Shown one piece after another: positions 36,021 through 48,774 of a stretch of 64,000 bases of DNA. Each line of letters begins with the position of its first letter. Positions within the stretch are counted from its first letter, which is position 1. The notes beneath the pieces were generated by a model. That model saw nothing but the letters and a program-made list of their open reading frames with translations, was not told the DNA's origin and made no database searches. The DNA is from Hemerocallis citrina (taxonomy: Eukaryota > Streptophyta > Magnoliopsida > Asparagales > Asphodelaceae): NCBI GenBank assembly GCA_017893485.1, contig CM030366.1, positions 200,441,173 through 200,505,172 of the forward strand, given 5' to 3'. A program made the position numbers and the translations under genes.

Positions 36021-37854
36021 GACTTACCCGAGAGAATTTCGAGAAAAACTAAAGATACAATATTAGGGTCGTACCAGTCGACTGATACCTAGTCCCAGTC
36101 GACTGTCGGCCTACAGATCTCACAATTTAGGTCTGAAATCAATAATCAATACTGGAGTCAATCTCAAATACCAAATCTCTTCCTCTACTCATATCTAATC
36201 CAACTCGTAAATAACAATGTCTAGAGATTCCTCCATCCAATTTCTTATCTTCAATAATCATAATCGAATCTTAACATGTTTCAAGCAATCAAGAATTGTC
36301 ATTCGAGATCTACTAATCTATCATGGATTTCACATGTATATTACGAATAACAACCATGGCATCGATTTCATACAAGATACGAAATCATCAAACAAAACAA
36401 CATGCAATCATACACATAAACAAACAAGTCTATATCACTCACCTTTTAGAATCAAGAAGAATCCACAAGCCTTCCTCTTGCTAGATCCAAGAACTCCTTC
36501 TTCAATCACCAAGAGAATAGAAATATAATAAGATCTGAGTTGTGCAGCGAATGACGGCTGCAAACTCTCTTATATAGGCCGGGATCAAGTATTAGGGTTT
36601 AGGAATTACATTTGCAAAACAATCCATCCAAATACAATTATATATATATATCTTCTTTTGGAAATTCATCTCATAATTCATTAAAATTAGGATTTATATG
36701 AAAATATACTTCTATACCTTAACAAATACTGATCGGAAAGTCCAGTAAATACATTTTGCACTTCAACCCTTAAAATTGTCGATTTTGCAAATAAGCCCTT
36801 CTTTTATTAAAATTTGCAAATAGTACTAATTAAATTCAGAAAAATCCGGAAAAATACTACATAATTCCAAAATAATAAATAATGATTTTTCATAAAGAAT
36901 TCTTAATTTTTCAAGCATCTCAAAACTCATTTGCACGTGTTTTGCACGTGTACAAAAGATAGATCTTTTTAGAAAATATTAATTAAATCCTCAGAAATTC
37001 ATTTAAATTCATTTTCAAATAATAAAATAATATTTGAAAATACGGGGTTCTACAAATTTCGTACACAACATCCCTCCTCCGAAGGGTTCAGGAGTTAGCA
37101 TCACATTCTCTGATCGAGACTTGGAAAGTATCTGAACTCCTCACTGCGATGCACTCATGATCAGCATGTGTCTGGTTAACCATGAAGTTCAGTGAGTTCT
37201 GGTCGATAATGGTAGTTCAGTCAACATCCTATTCTTAAATGTATTTGAGGGTCTCAAACTTAAGCGGGACCGCCTCAAGCCCGCCGAATATACCCTCCAT
37301 GGATTCTCTGGAGCCCCGGTAATGATCGAGGGAATTGTAACCCTTGACGTAACTTTAGGGAAAGCTCCGACAACTCACACAGAATCGTTAGACTTCATGG
37401 GGGTCGATATGAAATCTGCCTACAATGCTATTTTCGGCAGCCCGGGCTTAGCGGCCTTTCAAGCAGTCGCATCAGCATACCACCTAAAGATGGAATTCTC
37501 TACGACTGCAGGAGTGGGGGAAGCCAAAGGTAGCCAAGAAGCCACACGGGCTTGCTACACAGCTACAATGGGGGGCTCGGTCCTCCCCCTCGATCTGAGA
37601 CAAGCTAGCTCCGAACCCGTGGACGAACTGGCAGAAATTCCTTTCTCCGAAGAGGAGAAAGCCAAGTGTTTCTGGGTGAGCAAAGCACTTTCCCACCAAG
37701 TGAAGAAGCAACTCATCACCTGCATTAGGAAGAATCAAGACCTCTTCGCTTGCACCGCTGAGGACATGCCGGCCATTGCTAAAAACCTAATTATGCACTG
37801 CTTAAGTGTGGATCCGGAAGCTAAGCCCATCTAACAGAAGCGCTGCAAATTTGC

Positions 37855-38163
37855 TGTAATACCCCGTATTTGCAGCGAACAGTCGACTGGTCCATTTAGC
37901 AGTCGACTGCTACTGTATAGTTGGGCCGGATTGGGCCGGATTGGTTGAGAAGGATTTGAGAAGGATTTGAGAAATTTAGTCCCACATGGGAGGTGCACAA
38001 AAACTAATTTGAGTATAAATATAATTAGCCAATGATCAAGAGTCACCTAATTGGTTAACCACCTTTTGAGAGGCAGCCTGTGGTGGGCAGTTGTACTACA
38101 TAGTATCTAATTTGTCTTCTAAAAAATATTAAAATTGTCTGAGTATTGGGGCGGGGCGTTACA
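37855..38163 (+). repeat. 5' LTR of the TRIM (309 bp)
   Basis: TGTAATACCCCGTATTTGC...GGCGTTACA. It contains doubled GGGCCGGATT and doubled GAGAAGGATTT short repeats. Confidence 0.92.
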
Positions 38164-38431
38164 AATGGTATCAGAGCCGACTTTCAACACCGGGTGTAGT
38201 AGAGGTCAGTTTGATCTGCGGTGCTGAAAGTCATTGATCTCCAGGGTCGGGTATATTCTGCGGTATTGAGAGTCACAGGTAGTGATTGATAGCCGGATAT
38301 CCGATCTGCGGTGTTGAGAGTGATTGATCTCCGGGATCGAGGACTATACTACATCGGCTAGAAAGGGCGGATCCTACACTAGATGTGTGCCCTGTACTCA
38401 GCGAGGACGCTGATTTCTAAGGTGGGGTGTA

Positions 38432-38739
38432 TGTAAACCCCGTATTTGCAGCGAACAGTCGACTGGTCCATTTAGCAGTCGACTGCTACTGTATAGTTGG
38501 GCCGGATTGGGCCGGATTGGTTGAGAAGGATTTGAGAAGGATTTGAGAAATTTAGTCCCACATGGGAGGTGCACAAAAACTAATTTGAGTATAAATATAA
38601 TTAGCCAATGATCAAGAGTCACCTAATTGGTTAACCACCTTTTGAGAGGCAGCCTGTGGTGGGCAGTTGTACTACATAGTATCTAATTTGTCTTCTAAAA
38701 AATATTAAAATTGTCTGAGTATTGGGGCGGGGCGTTACA
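38432..38739 (+). repeat. 3' LTR of the TRIM (308 bp)
   Basis: Same sequence as the 5' LTR beyond the first eight or so bases. Confidence 0.92.
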
Positions 38740-41700
38740 TTTGCACCCGAAAGGCAACATGCCATCAAGGAAGAAGTTGAGAAGCTCCTAGCTTCCCGAT
38801 TCATCCAGGAAGGTAGTTACGCTAAGTGGCTAGCAAACGTCGTAATGGTCAAGAAGGCCAACGACAAGAGGAAAATCTGTATAGACTTCACCGACCTCAA
38901 CAAGGCATGTCCGAAAGATCCATTTCCTCTCCCGAGCATAGACGCCTTGATAGATGCTACCCCACGCCATAAATTATTGAGTTTTATGGATGCTTTTTCG
39001 GGATATAACCAGATCTGGATGTTTCATCCAAACATTTCAAAGACGTCCTTCATCACCAATTAGGGGCTCTATTGCTATCGGGTTATGCCCATCGGACTGA
39101 AGAATGTCAGGGCCACATACCAACGCTTAGTAAACCAAGTCTATAGAGAGCAGATCGGCTAAAATATGGAAGTACACGTGGACGACATGCTCGTAAAAAG
39201 CCTCAGGAAAGAGGACCATGTAGCCGACCTCCAAGAAGCCTTCGGTGTACTTTGGATGAAAAAAATGAGGCTGAACCCCTCAAAGTGTGCCTTCGGGGTT
39301 GCCTCGGGAAAGCTCTTGGGGTTTATGGTAAGTCAGAGAGGAATCAAAGCAAACCTCGAGAAAATTAAAGCCATCCTCGACATGACTCCCCCAACCATGG
39401 TCAAAGAAGTCCAGAAGCTTACAGGCCGCCTCGCCGCCAATGGGCGTTTCCTCTCCAAATCAGGGAAAAATGTCTCCCTTTCTTTAAATCTCTTCGGGGA
39501 ACAAAAAATTTTGAGTGAGGGGAAGAACAGCAAGCAACATTTGAAATACTCAAGGAACACCTCACTCATCCTCCCATCTTAAGCAAACCTAGACTCGGAG
39601 AAACCTTCTACCTCTACTTGGCCACCTCTGAATAGACTCTTAGCGCTATATTGATAAGGGAGGAAGATCGGGTACAGAAACTGATCTACTACATAAGCAA
39701 GGTACTCCATGACGCTGAACTCCGGTACTCGAAAATGGAGAAAATGGCATATGCCCTAGTGATAACCGCCTGGAAGCTCAGACCTTATTTTCAAGCACAT
39801 TTCGTCTGGGTCCTCAATGATCAGCCGTTCAAGTAGATCCTCCACAAGCCTGAAAACTCAGGGAGACTAATGAAGTGGTCAATTGAATTAAGCCAACAAA
39901 ACATCACCTACCGCCCAAGCTTTGGCTGAATTCATTGTGGAGAGTACAATCCCCGACCCTTCCCAGGAAGAAGACAACCCCCCACTGTGGACAGTATTCG
40001 TTGACGGGTCCTCTTGCCTCGAAGGGAGCAGAGCCGAAGTTATACTAATTGGCCCTGATGAGTTCGTCTTGTAATAATCCTTACATCTTAACTTTCTAGC
40101 TTCCAATAATGAGACCGAGTACGAAGCCTTGATCACCGACCTTATCCTGGCAAAAAGGGCAGGGGTACAAAGAGCCGCAGTGTTCAGCGATTCTCAATTA
40201 GGGATAAATCAGGTCCAAGGTGACTATGAGGTGAAGGATGCTCGCATGGCCAAGTACTTAACATATGTGAAAAAGATTACGACCACCTTCAGAGAAGTCA
40301 AATTCACTCGCATTCCACGAGAAGAGAACGGGCTAGCAGACACCCTTTCCAAGCTCGCCTCCTCCTCGTTTGATGGGCTCGACCGAACTGTACTAATTGA
40401 GGTCCTGCTCAAACCTAGCATTGCAGAAGAATCATTGGAACACATGCAAATAGCTCCTAAAACATCCGAAGGTTCCTGGATGAAACCCCAGTTGAATCCT
40501 CCCTGAAGATATCAAAGAAGCAAGAAGGGTTTGGGTGCGGGCCGAAAGGTATGTACTTATGGAAGGGATCCTCTATAAGCGCTCTTATACCCAGATTGAT
40601 GGTCGACCCTACCTTCGGTGTCTTTCTCTTCAAGAGGCTAGTTATGCCTTGAGGGAAGTTCATGAAGGGGTAGGCGGCAGCCATCTTGGCTCAAGGTCTC
40701 TTGCGTAGAAGGTTCTCAATTATGGTTACTACGGGCCCACCCTCCTCAGAGATTCCCAAGATTATGTTCGTCCTCTCTTTCAAAAGAATTCATCCATCAG
40801 ATGAACCTCCCAAGCTAACCTCAGCTCCTTGTCAAGTCCAATCACCTTCGCCATGTGGGGAATGGATCTGCTCGGGCCTTTCTCCCCTGCAACCGGGCAT
40901 TGCAACTTTCTAGTGGTAGCTATTGATTACTTCACAAAGTGGATAGAAGCAGAACCACTCGCTACAATCACTGAGCATAAAGTCCAATAATTTTTCTGGA
41001 GAAATGTGGTGTGCCGATTTGGGATTCCTCGAATCCTAGCCATTGATAATGGAACCCAATTCACTGGTAAAGGGTTCCGCAAGTTCCGCACCGACCTTAG
41101 TATCAAGCAGTGTTTCTCCTCGATTGCACACCCTCAGACTAATGGTTTAGCCAATAATGCCAATCAGTAAATCTTGGATGGCCTCAAGAAAAGGTTCAAT
41201 GAATCCCCAAAAGGGCAATGGGTTGAAGAACTCCCCAGTGTGTTGTGGTCCTACAGAACCACGAAAAGAATTCCCATGGGAGAATCCCCGTTCAATTTGG
41301 CATTCGACACTGAAGCACTTATCCCTATTGAAGTAGCAATACCCTCCCCTCGCCTCCTCTCGTTTGATGAAGTACAAAACTCGAACGACATTCGAGCCAA
41401 CCTTGATCTCCTCGAAGAAGTCCGTGAAAAGTCCATCCTTCGAAGAAACATCTATCAACAAAGAGTGGAGAGGTTTTACAATAAGAAAGTCCAACATCCA
41501 GGAAGGAGACCTGGTACTCCGAAAGTTTGAGATTTCAAACCCCCGGAAGAAGGGTAAACTCGCTCCTAATTGGGAAGGTCCATACAAAGTTTCGCAAGTC
41601 GTCTGCCTAGGGACATACTGATTCAAAGACTTGCGGGGAAGAAGATAGCCAGGACCTGGAATGCCAATCACCTCATGAAGTCCAAGGAGAGTGCTTAACG

Positions 41701-41939
41701 CTCTCGTTTGTTAGTCAATATCATAACATGTAATAAAGGCTCGCAGTGAAGCAACCATCTAGTTTATTCAATAAAATCAAACTTCTATTTTTTGTTGCAA
41801 AGTTATAAGTAACTAACAGATTCAACACTATGTGTATAAGTTACACAGGGCATCCTCTTGCAACATCATCTACCCACTACAACAGTTTAACAGATGATTG
41901 CAGAGTCCATCCAGGTCAAAGATCGCAAGGGCATGCTTG

Positions 41940-42700
41940 CTTCCGAGCAAGTGTGTGAGGTGTATCTGGTCGTACAAGTGCCGCAACACGGACAAGTGAG
42001 GAGTCCATTCATGGTTCATTAAGCTGCTCTAACCACACTACTTCCGAGCAAGTAGGCGAAGATCATCTCGCCATTCGAATGCTCCCAAAACTTGTCATCA
42101 TCGTTGTTCGGAGTCCATTCATGGCCCACAGGACCACCTTAGCTACTTGCTTCCAAGCAAGAATGCATGGTTCGGTTCACCGTTCGAATGCTCTTGAAAC
42201 AAACTACACAAGTGAGGATTCCATTCATGGTTCATAAAGCTGCTCTAGCCACAGTGCTTCCGAGCAAGTAGGCGAAGAGCAGCTCGCCATTCGAATGCTT
42301 CCAAAACTCGTCATCATCGTTGTTCGAAGTCCATTCACGGTCCACAGGACCACCCTGGATACTTGCTTCCAAGCAAGAATGCATGGTTCGATTCGCCGTT
42401 CGAACGCTCCTGAAACAAACTGGACAAGTAAAAAGTCCATTCATGGTTCATAGAGCTGCTCTAGCCAAACTGCTTCCGAGTAAGTAGGTGAAGAGTAGCT
42501 TGCTATTTGAATGTTCTCAAAACTCATCGTCATCATTGTCCGGAGTCCATTCACGACTCATAAGATCACCTTAGCTACTTGCTCCCAAGCAAGACGGCAT
42601 TGTTCGGTTAGCCGTTCGAATACTCCTGAAACAAATTGGATAAGTGAGGAGTCCATTCATGGCTTGTAGAGCCGCTCTAGCCCCGCCATTCGAATGCTCT
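41940..42700. repeat. About 210-bp tandem repeats downstream of integrase
   Basis: Units carry CTTCCGAGCAAGTAGGCGAA (about 42050, 42258, and degenerate at 42472), alternating with CTTCCAAGCAAGAATGCATG (about 42146 and 42364). Spacing is about 208-214 bp. Tandem arrays between integrase and the 3' LTR are common in Tat elements. Confidence 0.8.
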
Positions 42701-42764
42701 CGAAACTCGTCGTCACCAACGAACAATCATCAGCTCTCAAAGCTTCTACAAGAAGATGAATCAC

Positions 42765-43115
42765 TTACACTTAGCCAAAAATCTTATTTCACAACAAAAA
42801 AAGATTACAAGTGTTACTGAACAAACAAAAGTGCAACAAGAGAACGATTCTCTAACACTTAGTCAAAAATCTTGTTTCACAACAAAAAAGATTACAAGTG
42901 TTATTGAACAACCAAAGCCATTATAAGAAGACGAATCTCTAACACTTAGCCAAAAATCTTGTTTCACAAAAAGAACGATTACAAGTGTTCTTGAACAATG
43001 AAATCCGCTACAAGAAGACGACTCTCCAACACTTAATCAAAAATCTTATTTCACAACAAAAAAGCTTACAAGTGTTATTGAACAAACAAAGTCACTACAA
43101 GGCTACAAAATCTAA
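42765..43115. repeat. About 87-bp tandem repeats (4 units)
   Basis: Each unit has CACTTAGCCAAAAATCTT, TTTCACAACAAAAAAG and TTACAAGTGTTATTGAACAA, with a variable AAGAAGACGAATCTCTAA joint. Confidence 0.85.
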
Positions 43116-43122
43116 CTCAACT

Positions 43123-43343
43123 TCAACTCTTCCGTGGCAGAGGAATATTTCTCTTCAAGGATACACATGGTTTGCGACCTCCAATGGGGGCGCCAGTGCT
43201 GAACTTCCCCCTCGAGCCATCCGAAGTAATATCCAAACCCACAGAGCAAGTCGCACCTTCAGGGCCTACGACTCGCTCCACTCCACCGATCGACGCCCCA
43301 CTAAAGGAGCCGACACACCGCTTTGCGCATCGCCAGGATTCCA
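43123..43343 (-). pseudogene. Antisense Tat gene, C-terminal part (beyond S2)
   Basis: The minus-strand open frame ends at 43123 and begins exactly at the S2 junction. It would continue the antisense reading frame interrupted by S2. The product is glycine- and serine-rich (for example FSGASIGGVERVVGPEGATC) with no recognised domain. Assignment to the antisense gene is inferred from position and orientation. Confidence 0.45.
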
Positions 43344-46300
43344 TGTAGCGCCCCGAATTTCCAATTTAATATCTCAGAAATACGTGGCACAATTTCCAGA
43401 ATCAACTTCAATATAATCATAAACATAGCACCAAATACAGGGAAAATTAAAACTTTTTATTACATCAATTGTTTACAAAGCACAGCGAAAAATAAAACAC
43501 AATGAATTACAATTTCTTTCTTTTACAACACATTCTTTACATAAGCCATATATCATTCTACCCCATCCATCCAAATTCCAAGCTAAAGGTACCTACCTGT
43601 AAAACATGGGGCTAGAGATAATTCTAAATCCCAAAACTACAGGGATCAGCCATAACGGTGTGAGTGGCACAAAAAGAAAAGCAACATAAATTAAACATAA
43701 GGCATAGAGTCACAACAACATGTATCAACAGCAAGAATAAATGAAATAAGAAATAACAATAAATAAAATATGAAAACATCAAGTGAAACTAGACTAAGTG
43801 TCAAGTGTAGGAAAACAGAAAACATGCATAAAACCAAGTCAAGAAAACACCAATGCTCTATGCTGACTCTCTAATGCATACGTGTCGGATTCTATGCATC
43901 ACACTCTACATAGATCCGATGCAAGCCCTTAACGTTCTCCACTTGATAGGGTTTAATCCCTCACTATGCAACTAATCCTACTACGATGACTACTACAAGA
44001 TTTAGACATTCTGCAAGTATCAGTTCTCGCCCTTGGAATACTGGAGGCCAATCCCACTTCGCAGATCATTCTATAGCCCTTACGTCCATCGTCCCGAAAA
44101 ACTAGAGATTGCGTCACTCCGCAGGTCAGCCTGGAACCCTCATTGCACAAACATCCCATCAGCGTCGCTCTCGTCCTCAGAATACTGAAGATCAATCTCA
44201 CTCTGCAGATCACTCTGTGGCCCTTACATCCATCGTCCCGGAATACTAGGGAATATCTCACTCCTTGGATCATCTTGGAGTCCATAACTCACTTTTGCTC
44301 TTATTTTATCATATTACCATCTAGTGCCTGTCCTTATCTTGTTATGCTAATTAATTATTTAATAGATTATGAATCTCTTAGAGTTGGTGTACCCTACGGG
44401 CTTAACTCAACTGAACAACAACCAAAATCTCAACCGCCAGTAGTTAGGGCTCCACTCAATCTCTAAAGACTCAAAGCTCAACTATCAATACCAAAACTTT
44501 TAATAAAACTCACAAATCCATCATCAAATTGATTATATGAAGAAAACTTTTTAAATCAACAAAAATCCAAATCTATATGCTCATAAAATTTCAGAATTCA
44601 AATAAAATATTAAATCCATTAAATAACAGAATACCATATTTTGAAGTCGTAGAATATCACAAAACATCAATTCTTTTGAAAACACATATAACTCATTTAA
44701 TAAGGCCATAAGAATACAATTAAAATTCTATTATAAATAAAATACAACTCTCTGTAAATTACTGTAATCTGTAGTAAAAATATCATCTAAAACAGTAGAG
44801 CAATAATCCATAATATCGAGAAAATAACCGTTTAAAGGAAACGAAGAAGACTCAACAAAACGACTCAAAACAGCAGGTGCGGTCGGCTGCCAATATAGTG
44901 TAAATTAGCAGCGGTCGACTTATCTATTTGAAGTTCTCAAAGAAAATAGCATGGCGGTCGACCGTGCAGTCGACCGCAGCTGTTAAACAGCCAGGGTAGA
45001 ATCTTGTGCATGTTTCGACTGATACGTCGATAAACTTTGTGAAATCAAAAATAAACTTCCTGAAATGCTAAAGTATGACTTATAAAACATATATGAGCTT
45101 ATAAAATTACATCAAAATCACATTAAGATCATATAAGAGCAAATTCGATCAAAATCTTCAAAAACAGTGCATAATAGATTAGGTATGCATATGTGTATAA
45201 TTGCCTCAGTCAGAGCCTCGAAACTTCATCAATTAAAGTCAGTAGAATGTTCAAACAATCTCAGTACCAAAACAACTCAAATCCAATTGAAAACTTTACA
45301 AAACATCAACTTTTGACAATTCTTCAAATAGTAACATATGAACTGTATGAGTGTATACATATGGGTGTGTGTGTCAGTTAATCATCAATAAATCAATCAA
45401 TTAAGAGTATTAAATGGTTTCAAATCATTCCAGTGTTGATCAACTCAGATCCAGTCGAAAACTTCACAAAAAATGCACAAAACCAAATTTCGGCTGTGTA
45501 TCACAGACCCGAAAATCAACAACCCCTTGTTCACTTCAAAAATTAGTATTTTGATCTAACATCCCTCCTTGTAACTCATCAACACATATTCAACCCCTAG
45601 ACATCAGTTTACTCATGAATAAAAGCAATCACAACATATTTTTAATCAAGTTGTACTCATCAAAACTTCAAGAACAGACCATATGCATTCATACACAGTA
45701 AAACTAGGTTTTTATTCACTCTTTTGCAACAACCAACATACAACTTATTAAACTCAATCAAATCAGCGAGCATATGATAGAAAATAACATACCCATGATT
45801 CCTATTAGGTTCTTTAATAATCTCAAATTATCTATATGAAGTTTTAATCATCAAAGCATAGGTTTCATGAAAAGAATCGATTTTTAGTTCATCTATTCAT
45901 CAAAATTCATTATATCTTCATACCATCAGTTAACATGCTTTCTAATAGACAAATCATCACATACAACATGCATAGAACAATAAGAAAATAAACATATGTT
46001 ACTCACCTTATTGGGAAATCAACCGAAGATAATAAAGAAATAAGAAAATCCCTTCTTTCACAAGAAAACCAAGATCATGCTTTGACACTCCAAGAAAATA
46101 ATAATAAAGAAATCTTTTTGTGTTGTGTAGCAAAGAGATGGCTGCACCCAACCTTTAATAGGCTGGAAATAGGGTTTTTAGGGTTTGTAAGTAGATTTGC
46201 AAAGTATTTCTTTTAAATATATCTTTACATTTTCATCAAAAAAAAATATAAATCTTTACATGTATAAATCCTTATACTTGTAAATTAGATAAAACCAATT

Positions 46301-47307
46301 CAATTTGTATTTTAAAAAAAAAAACCAACACTCCAGATCTGGCCGGCACTTTTGTAAAACCCCAAAAAAAAGAAATTGTACTTTTTTGCCCTCTAAGTGA
46401 CAAATTTGCAAAAAAGACCATTCTTTATCAAAACCTGCAAAATAAACCAAATTTATTAAAACAAAAATTAAAATCTTTACCTCTGAGTTGACTAGGCATC
46501 ATGATCAGCCCAAAAATCCAGAAATTTGGAGTTTTCACTCCAAGTGGTAATTTTGCACAAAAGTCCTTCTTTTTATAATATTTGCAAATGGGTCAAATAA
46601 TATTCGTAAAAATCCAGAAAATTCAGAAATAATATCTAATAATACATATTATATTTTCCAATTAAAATTTATGACTTTTAATTTCCAAGAAAATATTTGC
46701 ACAAGATCCACTTAAATTCCATATTTGCAAAAACACCATATTTGTTTAAATCTTTACCAAATCAACTCTAAATAAAATTTAAATAGATTTTATTTTCAAT
46801 GATTACCATGGAAAGCACAAAAATCAGTAAAAACAAATTTTCATTATTTTTTTGAGATCCAAACGATTTTTTACATAAAAGCCCATCTCTTTCGAAGTAT
46901 TTATAAAAATAGTTTCTTTATTCAGAAAAATTCCAAAATTTAGGATATACTTAATTATAAATAGGAGAATGTATCCAGAAATTTAAAAGTGGAGATTTGC
47001 GCACCCCCCCCCCCCCCAAAAAAAAAAAATTAAAAAAAAATAATTGCACGTGTTTTGCACGTGTAAAATTGAAAAAAATTGTAAAATAGTTAAATTAATT
47101 TAAATAAATATGAAAAATTAAAATATCATAAATAAATGAGAAAAATCAATCATTAACTATAAAACTTTAAGAACTCAAAATTTTCTGACTTTGCACGTGT
47201 GTTGCACGTGCAAAGTTGCAATTTCAACAAAATAGTCAAAATAGTCAACTTTACCAATTTAAAATTATTAATACAAAATAAATCATTTTATTTTGCGGGG
47301 TGTTACA
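43344..47307 (-). mobile_element. Solo LTR S2 (3964 bp), minus strand
   Basis: In minus orientation TGTAACACCCCGCAAAATAAAA...GAAATTCGGGGCGCTACA, the same family as S1 and S3. Flanks are TTCCA and TTCTT, so the target duplication is imperfect. Doubled G-boxes are at about 47044-47062 and 47193-47212. It has lost the clean TATA region seen in S1 and carries a poly-C run near 46987. Confidence 0.75.
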
Positions 47308-48774
47308 TTCTTTGGGGCCTCAAGCAAGCGCAGAGCCAGTTCGTGGAAGGGCCTCCCCTGAGCGCGCTCTTCACGAGAGCAGGAGGTACTCCTAACATTG
47401 CCTCCCTCGGAAAGTCGCTTTAAACGATGGTTCTCTACCTCTAAATCGACAAGCCTCTCTTTGAGAGAGTCATCCTTCACCCTAAACTTCAAACGAGGCA
47501 CCCCACTCGTACTACCCCCCTGCGAAAGCTCAAAGATAATCCTCCTAAGATGAGCCGCTTCTAAACTCTTCTCAAGCACTACGTTCTTTAGCTCGTTTTT
47601 TTCGGCTGTAACCATGAAAAAAGAACGAAGAAGGACTTTAAGCTTTGAAGATTTTCCAATAGTCGCTGAAGTGTAGTCTTTCACATCCTCAGGGGGAACC
47701 TCTTGAAGAATCTCGTCATTACGCCGCGTCTCAATATCTCTGCGAACCAAGACTCTTCTCAAGTGACCACGCTCCGCCTCCGCTTTAGAAAGCCTTTCTC
47801 GTGAGCAAGAGATCCCTAGCTCTGTCACCCGAAGCTTAGAACGAAGGCGAGCCACTTCACCAACATCATGCACAACAACCTGTTTACAAAATAGGCTGAT
47901 AGATCACTCTGTCATAGATAACAAATTCACAGGATGTACAAAGGAAAATTGTGGAAAGAATAACAAGTCATATAAGGTGAAGTGAAATTTCATTGCAATG
48001 TAAATATACAACAAGCGGTGGCCAGTGGTATAAGGCATCCTTACAAATACAAAAAAAAATGAGTTGAAGGCAACTAGAAAAAAAGGGGTCAAGGATCGAC
48101 TTCGGTCGACTGAGCCCCTGGGGGAGTGAACTCGTGACCAACTTCTTCAGCTGCTCTGGGGCTGCCACTACGGCAGACAAGGGGTCCGGCGCGACCTCTT
48201 GCTCCTGTTCCTCATCCTCCTCTTCATCTTCTTCATCGTCCTCCCCGACACCTTCAGGAACGAGGTTGTAAAGAGAGTACCCCGAGCGGTTGAACCCAGG
48301 AACTCACGCCTTCACGTGCTGAAAGGGATCTGGCATATGCCTTCTTCATATTCCCCCTCAAATAGCCCTTTGCTTCGTCCTGGGCAGCCCTCACCGCATC
48401 CTCCTTCTCCTTAGCCGCTTTCTCCCTCTCTCTGACCAACTGCTGCTCTACCCGGGCCACTTCATCTTTCGCCTTAGCTAACAAGGACTCCAACAAAGCA
48501 ATTTGCGTCGTCTGTGTTTCGAACACACGAGTCATCTCCTCCAATGCCTTCTGAGACTTGGAAAGCTCCGCAGTATCTCTATCACTCACCGCCTTCAACT
48601 CATTCTCTTGCTCCGCCATTCGCTTCAACAAGTGACCGAAGTGGCAAGTGATCTGTACTAGAAGATATTCAAGTTTATGCCCATAAAAAAGAAAACGTCA
48701 AGTTCCAATAAAAAACAACGAAAACTTACCACCATATTGACCCTGGCAATTTCCAAGGCATCGTCACCAACTGA
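47308..48774 (-). pseudogene. Antisense Tat gene, coiled-coil portion
   Basis: Minus-strand exons, as inferred: a short one near 48774-48730 (VGDDALEIARVNMV then GTAAGT), one from about 48674 to 48305 (MAEQENELKAVSDRDTAELS, ETQTTQIALLESLLAKAKDE, REREKAAKEKEDAVRAAQDE, then a GTGAGT donor), and one from 47881 to 47308 (acceptor TTGTAAACAG, then VVVHDVGEVARLRSKLRV). The product is a long charged coiled coil, as in the C-terminal half of 'putative gypsy type transposon' proteins. S2 truncates it at the left and S3 separates it from its N-terminal half. Confidence 0.65.

Larger units (their letters stand above)
34059..37054 (-). mobile_element. Solo LTR S1 (2996 bp), minus strand
   Basis: TSD AATTT at 34054-34058 and 37055-37059. 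In minus orientation it reads TGTAGAACCCCGTATTTTC...GAAATTCGGGGCGCTACA. It has a CCTATATA box at 36578-36571, a downstream AAAAG/GTGAGT donor-like site near 36443, and a doubled G-box GCACGTGTTTTGCACGTGT near 36935-36953. No internal retroelement genes are present, so it is best read as a solo LTR of a Tekay-like Ty3/gypsy family with very long LTRs. Confidence 0.8.
37855..38739 (+). mobile_element. TRIM (885 bp), recent insertion in the Tat pol gene
   Basis: TSD TTTGC at 37850-37854 and 38740-38744. LTRs 37855-38163 and 38432-38739 are identical by eye except at their first bases (TGTAATACC versus TGTAAACC). The internal 268 bp begins AATGGTATCAGAGCC, an initiator tRNA-Met primer site, and ends with the purine-rich AAGGTGGGGTG. 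It has no ORF. Two CAGTCGACTG-type palindromes lie near the start of each LTR. Confidence 0.93.
37055..41697 (+). pseudogene. Tat-element pol (PR-RT-RH-aRH-INT), interrupted by a TRIM and stops
   Basis: Protease motif VLVDNGSSVNIL at 37195-37230. Reverse transcriptase 38745-39300: DFTDLNKACPKDPFPLPSID, MDAFSGYNQI, and catalytic box VHVDDMLVKS at 39172 where the family has YVDD. RNase H at about 39590-39870 (YISKVLHDAELRYSKMEK). Second RNase H at about 39980-40400 (WTVFVDGSS, NNETEYEALI, DSQLGINQV). Integrase at about 40640-41690: WGMDLLGPF, AIDNGTQFTGKGF and QTNGLANNANQ, where the expected catalytic Glu is Asn. Many stops look like CAA/CAG/CGA changed to TAA/TAG/TGA, for example KPI*QKR at 37832 and PFK*ILHKPE at 39834. 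The TRIM splits the N-terminal RT region. Confidence 0.9.
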
